This document shows, piece after piece, positions 37,261 through 48,725 of a stretch of 64,000 bases of DNA. The translations under genes were made by a program, and so were the position numbers. The DNA is from Crocodylus rhombifer (Eukaryota > Chordata > Crocodylia > Crocodylidae): the NCBI GenBank assembly GCA_038503035.1, contig JAVSML010025171.1, forward strand, positions 4,606 through 68,605, written 5' to 3'. The notes beneath the pieces were generated by a model. The model was not told the origin of the DNA and made no database searches. It saw only the letters and a program-made list of their open reading frames with translations. The number at the start of each line of letters is the position of its first letter. The first letter of the stretch is position 1.

Positions 37261-37499
37261 ATGAGCAGGGATCCTGGTTTTCTCTGATTTAAAAACAACC
37301 ACCACCCAATTTTCGGTTAAAAAAAAGTAACTCCAAATCCACGTTTCCATGATTTAAATGAACCACCACAAATATGTAGATACATAAAGGGTGGCGTTTC
37401 ATTTGAATCGTGGCAAAATGTGACTTGGGGTTCCTGTTTTTTAACCGAAAGTTGGGGAGTTTTTTAAATCAGAGAAAACCAGGCTCCCCGGGGATGAGG
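37261..37499. mobile_element. Fold-back (long inverted repeat) element
   Basis: The left arm is about 37261-37369 and the right arm about 37391-37499. The reverse complement of the right arm repeats cctggttttctctgatttaa, ttttcggttaaaaaa, then gattcaaatgaa and ccac. The loop is about 20 bases. The arms are far longer than ordinary terminal repeats, as in fold-back MITEs. No open frame was seen. Confidence 0.75.
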
Positions 37500-38873
37500 C
37501 TGCCCTTTTGGCAATGCTGGGTCACTTGCTAGACCTGTGGGGGAGGATTGGGGGTTTTTGGTGGACTGCAAGTGAGAATCTGAAGTTGTGAGAGGGTGCC
37601 ACGGCAATTGGTTTATCTTGATGCATCAGAGCTGTTTGGAGAAGGCCTCGGGCGGCCAGGTCAAAGTCTGCCCTGGCAAGGGTGATTCTGTGGTGCCCAA
37701 GCAAGGACATCGTTCCTGCAAGAGGCAGGAAGGGCTCACTCCTAACCAGGTGCTACAGAGTCCCTGAAAGATCCTCCAGACCCTTAGCAGTTTTCTGGGC
37801 CTTTTCCCCACTGAGGCCCCCAGAAGCAGCCGGATTTTCAAAAGTGCCTGGTGCCCATCGGGTTTCATCACCCCACAACGCTGGGAGCTGAGTTTTGGCC
37901 CCGTGCTCAGCAGCAGTGGGATCCTTTGCAACAGGGGCTTCGCAGCGGAGAGGGGACAGTATTGCCCAGACATCTCCCGAAGCCAGGGCACTTGCTGCTG
38001 CAGTGAAATCTGTGCTGCGGGCTGCCCAGCCAAACTGGCGCAGCCTCCAGATTTGGCGCCAGCGGGTGGCGGGTAAGAGGCTGGTACGAGGAGAGAGGGG
38101 GCTTGTTGTAGGAGCTCCCCAGAAGCGTCCCCGAGAGACGCGGCCATGCTGTGTGCGGGGGCAGAGTGGAGGTCCCCACCCGGGAATCTCCAGGGCTGTG
38201 TGCTGCAGCTGGGGAGGAAAGTCTTCACCATCTCTAGGGGCCCCGCATCTTTCTGCGAAAGGCAGAGCACCTGCCTTCACTTTCCCCCCCGCCCTCCGCC
38301 CCCGGCAGAAGTCACGAGTCCTCTCCGCTTCCTCTTTCTCTGAAATCCAAGATTACCAGAGAACAGAAACAGCCGGTGAGCAACGGCCGCTGGCAGGAGT
38401 GAGGCTGATGCACACCCGGCCGCGAGCTGGCGCTGGGCCCGGAGGCCGTGCTGCTGCGTTACAACATAAACACCCGCGCGCGCACTCGCACACTGCTGCT
38501 CACATGGACCGCGGGGCGGGTTCTGGCACCCTGGCACCACCCCTCTGCCCAGCGCCCTGTGGGGGTCATAGGGGGCTGAGGAGAAACGAGTTGCAAAGAG
38601 CCACAGCTGAGGACCATTCATCAGCGGCATGGAAAAGCGGTGTTTTTAAATATGCTCAACCCAAGGCACAATACAGCCTGGTCCTGCTGCATCTGGTGTA
38701 GAGGAGCTGCGGTTGCTTTAGCTTCAGTTGACTGGGAGCAGGTGGCGTTGCGTGCGCTGAGCTGGCTGGTGTAGGCAGCGAGTGCATTTGGGCAGCTGCT
38801 GGCAGGTGGGGCACAGGCTTGGTGGTAATTCGCACCGTGTGTTCGGCTGGTGCAGCTTTCCTCTGCTCGCTCG

Positions 38874-38900
38874 CACACACACACACACACACACACACAG
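38874..38900 (+). repeat. (CA)n microsatellite
   Basis: About thirteen uninterrupted CA units in the GC-rich intergenic stretch. Confidence 0.9.
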
Positions 38901-40784
38901 ACGGTGGTGTTGGGACTTCAACAAACACACACGTCCTCACAGCCTCCCCCGCACGCGCACTCCTGAGAACTTGTTCTCTCACATCAAGTGACACCTGGCT
39001 TCACGCCCACACCCCCGCAACAGGAGGCCAGGGCTGCGCTCCAAATTACCCAGGCATACAGAAACCAGCTTACTCATGTCAGCTTCCCGCCTCGGTATAT
39101 GGCTGGGTCGCTCCCTCGGGGTTGCACTTTTGCTCTCGTTCCCGGGGGGGGCTGCTGTTTTGTGCACTTTGAGGGACCAGAGACCTGCCCAGGCTGCCAC
39201 AAACGCCCTCGCACACGCTGTCCCCTCTCTGTGCACTGTCAGCTCCCAAGTGCTCTGAGCACAGATTTGCTCTTGGCCCAGCACCTTCACCCCACCTGGG
39301 GGCTACCAACCTTCTGATCTCCCTTGCAAACCTCCATCGGGGCGCCCCAGCCAGCCCGTGCGGGCTGCAGGGTGGAGATCAAAGGGGAGGGGGTGATGCC
39401 GTCCAGGCCTGTGAAGCGGAGGATGAACGGAGCAGATGTTCAGGGTTTTCCATGGCGCTGCCCTGGGGACTGAGCCTCCACAAATGAATGATGAGAACCT
39501 GGTGGCTCAGTCAGGTCGGAGGGAGCCAAGAGAGTTAGGTTTTGTTTCCTGGCCTCGGGAGGGGCTGTTGGCACCGAGAAGGGTGGGTGGGGGGAAGCAC
39601 CGTGGCCAGAAAGCAAAACCGCAGCAAGGAACAGCAGCTTCCGCTGAGTCGTGTTCTCGGAAACCCGGTTCAAGGCAGGGCGTTCTTTCCCCTTCTCCCC
39701 CAGCATCAAACCTGCGTTCCTGTCCCTGCCCAGGGCCCCTGAAAGTCCCTGCCCTCTTCCTCCCACTAACATACCCCTCCACCCCCAATCCTCGCGACAC
39801 ACACAGAGCAACGTCATAGTGATACCAGCTCTAGCTTAGCGCCCCACGGCCCAGCTCACACGGCTCCGGGGCAGCACCACCGAAAGGGGCATTTGGGCCA
39901 AGGGGCCCCGAGGTCAAAGCCCGATGCACCCGTTAGAGAAGGAGTCACAGGTGCCCAGCGTTTCTGCAGGGTGGAGTCTCCTGTAACAGCCACCCTGAAA
40001 GTGCCTGAAGCTTGAGTTAACCTAATAGGGAACGAGGCTGGGTCAAGCTCCAGAAAGCTTTGGCTGCTCCAAAGCTCAGGGCTAGTGTCAGCAGAGCGCA
40101 CGGCCGCGTGTGGGACCCTGGCTCTTGCTAACTCCCTGCCTCTGCTGGGTAAGAAGAGCTTGTGGGATCTGAGCCTTGTGCATCATCCAGCCTTCGATCC
40201 TACTTGCTCTGCCCCCTCTCAGTGTGGCGGCCACTTCCATAGGTCCTAGTTCTGTTGTGCTTGGCACTGCGCAGACATTGTCACAGCCTAAGCAAGCACC
40301 TCCAGCCTCTGGCCCTTCCCTGTCTCCTGTCCTTTCTATCTTCCATGGCCTCATTCCTATGCTTGCACTGTCCATCCCTCCCCTACACCCCCTTCCTCTC
40401 CCATTCACGCGCACAGTTTCCTTTCTTGTCTGCTGCGCACTTTACCCATTCACAACTAAATAGCTGTATTGAAATCCAACCCATTGTATCTGGCCCTGGA
40501 CAAACCAGTCCCTACCCCAACTATTTCTTACTAACACCTGGTCTTGTTTGCATCCTGTTGACAGGATCCATGCAGGGTTGGGAAGGCTCCTTGACTTTGA
40601 TGAAGCATCTCATTGCAGCCTAGACAATGCAACCACTTGCTGGGTTCGGTCTCTCTTCCCACTGCCTGCAAATGCAAGGTAGTATATGAATAAGATTAAT
40701 TCACTAGTAAATATTTGAGTAACTCACCAGGATTGTTTTTCTATTTCCTTGTGCTCCTCCATCTGGCTGTCCGTCTGCACCAGG

Positions 40785-40915
40785 TACCTTTTGTCTTACC
40801 TACACTTACACTGAAAGCTTGTTGGGGTGGTGGGGGGCTATTCCTCTGTTCTCTATGTGTGCAGCACCATGCCCGATAGAGGCCTGGCTTTTGCCAGGGG
40901 CTCGTAAGCCTCATT
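40785..40915 (+). mobile_element. Ancient SINE tail (family shared with 1.9, 45.6 and 63.7 kb)
   Basis: Contains tctatgtgtgcagcaccatg then cccgatagaggcctgg, a diverged version of the amniote repeat whose consensus I remember as roughly gtacagcgcctagcacaatggggcc. Confidence 0.45.
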
Positions 40916-41559
40916 ACAAACACACACATACACACATACATTTTTCAAGGGCCATAAAACAGGACTTGAACCTTCTGCTGCTCTTCCCAAAATGGGAAGA
41001 AAAAGGGGTCAAGACATGAGCTTTCAGAAGTGAATAAGGAAGATGCATCTTGCCTAGAGAACAATGTAAAGAGTCCATGTTCCCTAGCAAACCTGTAAGT
41101 GATCTCGGTCCCCCTCCAGTCTCTCCACAGGAGCAGGGCAGGGGATAGTCATAAGCAAAGGGGTTGAGTGACGCCTAGTATAAGCAAGCCAAAGTGACAG
41201 GAAGTCAAAGGGAAATGCAGCCCTGATGTCCGGCATGCACTGGGCCAAGAGAGTGCTGCCTGCTCCGGAAACACAAGTTCAGAGCCAGCCCATTGCTGAG
41301 AGATCTAAAAGCACTAGGAGAGGGTGGCTGCTGGTTTCTGTTCCCCGGTGGAGGTACATTTTAAAGAACTGCATGTCTTTGGTCCAGTCTCGTTCCTCTT
41401 GAAGCAGCAGGAGGGGGCCCCACGCTGTTGGTGGAAGTGGTCTCACGCACTGTGTCGGGCTTTATGGAGACACACTCCCACCCAACACTGGTACTGAGAG
41501 TCTTTGCACACCTTCCTCCCAAGGACAGTGATTGTCACCACCCCACTTTGTAAGGGCTC

Positions 41560-41655
41560 ACAATAGTGAAAGACTTGCCTGGGATCCCTTGGCAAAATGT
41601 TATGGCAGGGCCAGGAATAGACACCCCAGTCCCAGGCCCTACCCTCTTGGCCCTC
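41560..41655 (-). mobile_element. MIR-like ancient SINE, antisense
   Basis: The + strand reads ggcagggccaggaatagaca then ccccagtcccaggccct, the usual reverse MIR pattern. Confidence 0.45.
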
Positions 41656-42850
41656 ATTCTTGCTGATTGGCAGCCTCAGCACCAGGGAGGAGAGGCCAAT
41701 ACCCGCTGGAACCACAAACCCGGCTCCTGGTAGAGCCACCCAACATCACAACCGCGCCGTGCCCAGGTAGGAGTGCAATGGCAGGGTGGTAGACTTCCAG
41801 AAAAGGAAAAGGTAACTCAGTCTGAGTCACATCTTCCCTCACAATCCCTAATTCTCAGAGAATGAAACCATCAACCCCTTGCCCCAGAGAACAATTTTTC
41901 CAGTGAGCAGCTGTATTTTTAGAAAAACATTGGATCCTGGGGTCTTATGATGGAGGTCCCAGCTGATATCTTGGGGGCAACATCTGACCTCCAAGACCTT
42001 TCAGTATGGTTCACAGTCAAAGGAAATGCTGCTTTCTATGAACCCATTACTTCAGGTGGAGAGGGAAGAGTGCTATATGAAGCTTCCTTGGTGCCACAGG
42101 CCAGTGAAGCTTGGAGAGCACCGTCCTCTGGACCCCTACCCACAAATATACATCTAGATGTCTAGCCTGGCATGTGAGGGTCAAAGAAGGTCTGGAGCCC
42201 CTTGAGCAGTGACACATGCCAATCTGTGGAGAAGCAGAGTAGGTTTGAGGAGGGATGGGAGCAAAAGCCACACACCTGCTACTGGACTGTGGGTGACATT
42301 ACGTGGTGTGGGCGAGGTGGCCTGGTGAGTCGTACGCACACACATTGCACCACTAGGACCCTCACAATGGCAGAGGCAGCTGGATCGATTAACTTCAGAT
42401 GCCTGGATCATCTCAAGACCCAGGGAGCTCATAGAGTGCGAGGCCTATACTGCAGTCAAGAGGTGAGAGATATCAGCATGTATCTGAGCACCTTGACAAC
42501 TTTAATCTACCCAGCTCAGGTACCCAGGAGTCAACCTACCGGCAATACCAACTTCAGTACGGGCTACCAACCCAAGCAAATAGCAAGGAACCCCAACCAG
42601 CTTTCCCAGTCTTGACATTCATACCGCCATATCTCCCAAACTACCTGGATTAAGTGTAGCCTGAGCATAGTGCAATCCCCACTCATGACTACGGTGCAGC
42701 CCTCTGCATAATCTAGGCGCAGGGCCCTTTGACAAGCCCAGCTCTGAGTTAAATGCCCAAGCAGAAACTGAACACCTTTTCAAATGTAGCTCTGAGAAGA
42801 CACAAAGACTTGCAGTACCTAGGAAAACCAGCCCCAGAAACTCCCTAGTT

Positions 42851-43007
42851 CAGGAGTGGGCAATTATTTTGGGCAGAGGACCACTTACTGAGTTTTGGCA
42901 AGCTATCGAGGGCCACATGACAAGCAGATCAATATTAATTTGCTACATTTTTTAGGGACCCCTGTGCGCCAGATCTAGTCTCCTGGGCCACATTTTGCCC
43001 ACCTCTG
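42851..43007. mobile_element. hAT-type nonautonomous element, copy 3
   Basis: Runs from CAGGAGTGGGCAATTATTTT to CATTTTGCCCACCTCTG. It is flanked by CCCTAGTT (42843-42850) and CCCTAGCT (43008-43015), 7 of 8 identical. It has the same body and orientation as copy 2, with a shorter internal part. Confidence 0.85.
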
Positions 43008-43211
43008 CCCTAGCTGGTCTGAGCTTCTGAGCACTGCTTGCCATTTTATAGGGGCCTTTCCCAGCATGCTCTCTGGGTACCTGTCCCTTTAAATCTGCAG
43101 AGGAGCTGGGGCTCGCCTTTGGTTCCTGGCTGCTGCTCCAGGGTGGGAGACTCTCTCTTCCAGCAGGTAAGTCTTTCTTGCCTTTTTTGCTTTCTCTTTT
43201 TTTTCCAAGGT

Positions 43212-43226
43212 TGTGCCCTCCTTAGT
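43212..43226. repeat. Target-site duplication, left copy
   Basis: The 15 bases TGTGCCCTCCTTAGT are identical to 43427-43441, immediately left of the snRNA-derived insertion. Confidence 0.85.
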
Positions 43227-43426
43227 ACAGGGGAAGCAGGGTGACCACGTAGGCAAGCTCCCCAGGGTAATTGTCTCTGATATGTCCTCCATAGGAGGTC
43301 TATATTGAGCAGATTCTTTTTGGTATCGGGTGGTGGAACTGGAGCGTGCTCCATCCACTCCATGCGTTGACCTGGTATTACAGTGCTTCCAGGACCGGTG
43401 CAAAAAAACAGAAAAAAAAAAAAAAA
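43227..43426 (+). mobile_element. snRNA-derived SINE (U1-like head, U2-like body, poly-A tail), SINEU type
   Basis: A 200-bp insertion is flanked by an exact 15-bp target duplication (TGTGCCCTCCTTAGT at 43212-43226 and 43427-43441). Bases 43228-43267 align without gaps to the 5' region of U1 snRNA (26 of 40 by hand). Bases 43274-43401 align to U2. The last 61 bases, through the cctggtatt-cagt and ccagga-cggtgc blocks, match at about 52 of 61. An A-rich tail (43402-43426) ends the element. SINEs with U1 or U2 heads are known from crocodilians and I infer membership there. A chimeric snRNA retropseudogene is the alternative. Confidence 0.8.
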
Positions 43427-43441
43427 TGTGCCCTCCTTAGT
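43427..43441. repeat. Target-site duplication, right copy
   Basis: Identical to 43212-43226. It directly follows the poly-A tail, as expected for target-primed reverse transcription. Confidence 0.85.
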
Positions 43442-46400
43442 GACTCTTTCCAAGGCGATGCGTCCTCTGTGCTCTGCAGCCTACTCGCTTGAGAAGTGTA
43501 GCTGGATGAACAGTGGGGTTGTTACTCCCAGTTTCTTTCTGCCTCCATGTCCCTCTGGGGCTGTCCAGTTCCTTGCTGTTTTCTTTTGGTTGGTATTTGA
43601 AGCAGTTGCTTGTGTTGTGTTGTATAACTCTTCATAGGGGGGAGCCCTTCCAAAGGTGTGCTTGGTTAAGCCCAGCAAATCCAGGTGGTGAAGGCCTTGT
43701 TGCGGGTGGATCTCCACCTTCAGAGCAGGCCCCTCCGCCTGCAGTCACTTCCCGGAGTTTTGTCAGGTCTGTTTTGAGAACCTGACAAGGGATGAGGCTG
43801 CTTCTGCTTCCCTTAAAAGGTTGTCCCCTACCTGATTCACATCGTGGCTGGTGAAACGTGCCTTTTTTGTTCCGCTTCCTTTTTCCTTTTTGAGCCCTCC
43901 TCAAAAAGATCCTCTGAGGAGCTGGACACCCAGCAGCCCGAGTGACGTGCCTAGTTGAATGGGGTGAACCAGCACATGAGAAACCGGGCTGATTGCTCAC
44001 CCATGTGAGTGTTGGAAACGCTGCTTCCTCTCCAGTGCTGAGCAGTATCTATGCTAAAAGTGGCTGTGTGTTGTATGTTGGGGCAGCGTGTAAGTGCCAC
44101 AGAACATTTCTTATGTGGTCTTACTTCTTGGAGACGGTGGTGGCCCATGCAACACAGGGCTGAAGGTACATTGCACAAGCAACCTTGATTCTGGGTTTCT
44201 TAACTTTTGTGTGCTTGGCTTTGGAACTTTAAAATGATCTTTTATTAGTGTGTGTGTGTTTGAGTGTCTGTACATGCACGGGACGTCCTGGTATTTTAAG
44301 AAAAGGGGGTGGGGGGCAGGATACCATCGTGCAGCATTGCATTGACAACTATAGCAGGGGGACAATCTTTAGCCCCATCCCATAACTCCGCCGGTTGAAC
44401 TGAGGATGAGAAATTCTGCAAGCTTCGGTTTTACATTTGTTGACAGCAAATGAATGACGAGCCTCTGACCTTCTGGTTGGAGAAACGAGCATGCTTCTAG
44501 CGGTTGAATGGGAGAGGGTCTACCCATTCAACCTGAGCATCTCAAAGGAGACGGCATGGGGGAAACATCTGTCCAACCTGGTTGAGACCAACACCAAGCA
44601 TGGGAACCTTCAGCTTGTGTGGTTAAAATTTGGCCAAGTTTAAACAACTGAAAATAGGGCCTTGATAGAGAACAACGTGAGCAATAAAGCATTGGTAAAC
44701 AGCAGGACACCCAGCTGAGTGTCTGGTCTTAGACCCTTTCCAAAGCCCATGCGACTGCGTCTGCTTCCACTGTTGCCCATCTCTGAAGAGTGAGCTATAA
44801 GCCGGGGGGTCAATGTGTCTGCTCTGGGAAATGGTGTCCTTAAGTAACTAGAGTGGTTATAGAAGTCAGCTTGGGACCTGGAGGACTCTGGCAGCTGGAT
44901 GCTGATGTGGAGGGGCACTGGGATGGGAGCTGTGCCCTGCAGTAATGCCAGAGACGAAGGCAAGTGAGAGCATTGGACCCGATGTGGGGCCAAATCATAA
45001 CAACCTGGTGGGTCACTGCAGGAGAAGCTTATTGAGGATGGAGGCAAAGTTCAAATGCCTAGAGGCCTTGAGTTGTGAGCATTGAGAGGGTTTCCCTAAT
45101 GTAATGGGCTGGGGAAGAGTCCAGCAGCCCTCTGAATTGCCCCATTCAGGCTGCTCTCCATTTCGGAGAACTCTGGGCGCACGTCCGTTGCCAGAGGAGG
45201 ATGTGGGCTGGCGCCCCTCACCATTAGACCTCTGACAGTGAGGTCATGCCATACAGAGCCCTCTGTGCCCCCCACTATCCCTTGCCTGGCACCATCAGTG
45301 GCGTTGCTAGACCTGGTTTCACACGCCTCCTGCCACACTTCGCAATGTAGATTCCTTTCAAAGTCTTCCTCACAACCCACTCTGTACACCTGAGCCTGGG
45401 CGCAGGCTCCCCACGCTTTAAGCAGTCAACGTCCTTCTATACCCTCCTTCAACCCTTCTTCTTCAAGCAGCCATCCAGCCAGTGGTCCCCCCCCTCGCCT
45501 GTGCTGCTGCCTGGTGACCTAGTGAGTGCCAGCGGGGCTCAAGCCTGCCTCTGGCGTGCCCTTAAGGGGTAAATAGTCATGGGCCCTAAACAAGATCAGG
45601 GCTCCATTGTGCCAAGGGGTACCACGGACTAAGTGACTTGCTGCCCTGAAGAGCTCGCAGCCTAAGCAGGCAAAACAGAAGGGTTGTGGGGACAGCGGGA
45701 GCATCTCTGCAGGTAGAAACAGATTATGGCATTGGGTGATGGTGCCAGTCTGGACAAAACTGTAATGCGAGGACCATCGCCTCGCACGAGCGCAGCCAGC
45801 TGCACCCAGGCAGTATGACTTGTCCCATGCAGGTGACTGTGGATTATAAGGCCCCTGGTGCAGCAGTTGCCTCGTTTCCCATTTTCTATGCATCTCCGAG
45901 GATGCCACACATAAGCTGCTCCATAGAAAGTGCTCACAGTACTTGTGCGCTCACTGAGGAAGCCATTGTTTGATTCCCAAGCTGCAGTGTTTATCGCACG
46001 CGCACACACACCCCTCCTCCTTTTCCTTGCCCTAACAGAAAGGTGCACAGAGTTAGCCTAGTTAGCTGTTTCATTAGCCTGATGTCAGGCAGAAGGCAGG
46101 GCAGGGTGATACCTTAGGCTGCTTTTTGGAAAGGTGGGGAATGGAGCCAGGAGATGCTGCTTTTAGTGGTTATCTGGGCTCAGTATCTCAATTGCTCCAG
46201 TACAATTGGAGAGAGGAAGGTTTCTTCGAGGGAAGCAGTGGCCTCTGGGAACAGAGCCTCTTGCGAGAGGGCACAGCCTCAGGGAAACCGGGGAAATGGC
46301 TATGGGGACTTTCAAGGAGAGGAGAGGGGCTGTACAGAAGCGTCCCCATGCTGGTGCTATCCAAGTGCTGCCTGTCAAGCCCTCTGTGTAGGAGAAGGCA

Positions 46401-47949
46401 GAGGCAGGATGCAAACAAGGCCGCATTTCCGTGAAGAAGCAACGCCTCATGTTGCAATTTCACGGGCGTTGCTAACTCATTGTGACTCACCCAAACCTTT
46501 CACTCCCAGGTCAGCCCTGGAAGGTGATGCTATGAGATCAGCAACCTGGGTACAGCGTTTGCTGGATTCCCTGCAAGCCAGTACTCTAGTAAAAGGTGGG
46601 TTTTGGGTCCTTTGTAGACTCAGTTTGAGAGTCAAGTTGGCTTCTGCTTCTCACACCTCCTGTCAGAGGCACGGCAAGCAAAAGCAGGTTGTCGGTGCGT
46701 GCGCCATCCAGTTGCGATCAGTGCTTTGCCGCAGCGTAGCAGAACGAGATGGCCTATGCAGATCTGTTGCTGAGGCGCTGGAAAGCGGAGAAATCGGCCT
46801 CTCTGCTCCACCGGGCTGGCTCCGTGCGGAAAGCAATAACCACTTGAGTCAACGATGGCGATCCTGACACGCTCGGGGAGGAGGTGGGTTGAGCAGGGTG
46901 GCGTCTCCTGTGTTTCGCTGTCACTTTTGGGAGCAACGCCCCATTGTCAATGTGTCATTACAGCTCCAAAATAGCAAGTGATGCAAGTGATGAGTGTAAA
47001 ATTACAGTCCAACCTCTCCTCTCGCTTTCGTTCTGGGCAAACCGTGCCCTGTCCTTGGAAAGCTCAGCTGAGGAATGATCGGCCTCTGCTGCCGTCTCCC
47101 TAGTTTGCCACGTGTCGCTTCCAAGACCCTGGGTCAGACCCAGTCTGGGTCCATAGCTTGGGCTCTGTGCCTGGTGCAGGATGAGTTTGGTGCTCACTGC
47201 TCAGTTACTAATGGGCGGATATAATCTACCAGGAAACGGCTGCATTGGGCAAGGGGAACGAGGAGCGATCCAGTGATCAGTGCATGTGGCGGAGCAGGCC
47301 AAAGGGATGCATCCTACGGGAACGTCCAGAACTGCCCTCCCAACTGGAGCCAAATGCTCAAAGCTCAGCCCATGGTGCCTGCCGCAGAATGTGGGTAAAG
47401 GACTTTATTGTCTCGGGCTGCCAATCCAGCAGTAAACTGCAAGCAGGCGAGTTCAACCTGTGCTTCCTGCTGGTGAGACTGGCTCCGGCCCTCATGTTCT
47501 CCTTCAGTTGGGAGGGGAGAGAGCAAACAGACTGACCTGGAGGTTTCCGCAATGGGCAAGGACAGGTGCAGTGGGGCGGCTTTCCACCTGTACAAAGACT
47601 GACAGTACCTTCTGCTGCCCTAGACACGCATCAGACAGGTGTGACCGAGAGATCAAGGCCATGCTGGCAGGTGACTGCAGCAGTGCTAGCCAACCTGGCC
47701 CCAGGCTTCGTTCCTTCTCTGGAAAACACAGTATTCAGTGACAGCAATGCAGGGATCACTAACGGCCGGAGCTTAATCCATCTGTGAGCTAGGGCGCTGG
47801 CTGGCTCCCACCTCCAGCTCCTGGCTGGCTGATATTTTGGAGGGCTATTTGAGCCCCGTTTCCTCAGACATATCCAAGGTGTTGCTGCCTTCGTGTTCCC
47901 ACCCCTGCCCTCTGGCCTACAAGCTAATCAAGATGTAGCACATCCAACT
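43442..47949. other. Intergenic DNA between the snRNA-derived SINE and the + strand CR1
   Basis: No supported gene. The + frame 46154-46867 (237 codons) has no recognisable domain, start context or splice support. The immediate flanks of the SINE (about 43040-43950) may be an older transposon that it inserted into. Confidence 0.5.
45565..45740 (-). mobile_element. Ancient SINE tail, antisense
   Basis: The + strand reads gatcagggctccattgtgcc, then actaagtgacttgctgccct and gaagagctcgcagcctaag, the reverse complement of the repeat tail also seen at 40.8 kb. Confidence 0.5.
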
Positions 47950-48725
47950 GCAGGCCCAAAGGTGATGCACCTGGGGAGGAACAACAGGCACCATACCTAC
48001 AGGTTGGGGAACTCCCCTCTTATCAGCACGGAGGCAGAAAAGGATCTGGGGGTCATCATTGACTCCAAGATGAACATGGGCCGGCAGTGTGGGGAGGCAG
48101 TCAGGAAGGCCAACCGCACCTTGTCATGCATCCACAGATGCATCTCGAGCAGGTCCAGGGAGGTGATCCTCCCCCTCTGTGCGGCACTGGTCAGGCCGCA
48201 GCTGGAGGACTGCATCCAGTTCTGGGCGCCGCACTTCAGGAGGGATGTGGACAACATGGAGAGGGTCCAGAGGAGGCCACTCGCATGATCAGGGGGCAGC
48301 AGGGCAGGCCCTGTGAGGAGAGGCTACGGGACCTGAACCTGTTCAGCCTCCAGAAGAGACGGCTGAGGGGGGATCTTGTGGCCTGTTATAAACTAGTCAG
48401 GGGGATCAGCAGGCATTGGGGGAGTCCCTGTTCCCCCGAGCACCGCCAGGAGTGACCAGGAATAACGGTCACAAGCTGGCAGAGGGTAGGTTCAGGTTAG
48501 ATATCAGGAGGCGCGACTTCATGGTCAGGGCGGCTAGGGTCTGGAACCAGCTTCCAGGAGAAGTGGTGCAGGCCCCTACCCTGGGGGTGTTTAAGAGGAG
48601 GTTAGATGAACATCTAGCTGGGGTCTTTTGACCCCAGTACTCTTTCCTGCCATGGCAGGGGGTCGGACTAGATGATCTGCTCAGGTCCCTTCCGACCCTA
48701 CAAACTATGAAACTATGAAACTATA
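47950..48725 (+). mobile_element. CR1 LINE, 5'-truncated 3' end
   Basis: It begins inside the reverse transcriptase C-terminal region ([60 protein letters not shown]), has a frameshift near 48285, and ends in gaccctacaaactatgaaactatgaaactata. The repeated tail is the hallmark of CR1 retrotransposition. It is less decayed than the intronic copy. Confidence 0.9.

Larger units (their letters stand above)
35270..43211. other. Intergenic DNA with hAT, fold-back and GC-rich segments
   Basis: Apart from the listed elements, it holds a CpG-containing patch at roughly 37880-38620 with a 268-codon + strand frame (37895-38701) that I do not recognise. Between 38900 and 42850 I see only short chance frames and SINE remnants. 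Confidence 0.55.

Noticed and set aside
37895..38701. 268-codon + strand frame
   Set aside because: It has no recognisable domain, overlaps equally long antisense frames, and lies in GC/CpG-rich DNA where stops are rare. Kept only as a finding about the CpG patch.
43402..43426. Poly-A run considered as the tail of a processed protein-coding pseudogene
   Set aside because: The preceding sequence aligns to U2 snRNA and not to a coding transcript.
46154..46867. 237-codon + strand frame
   Set aside because: Its composition looks random, with no motif, no splice partners and overlapping frames on both strands.
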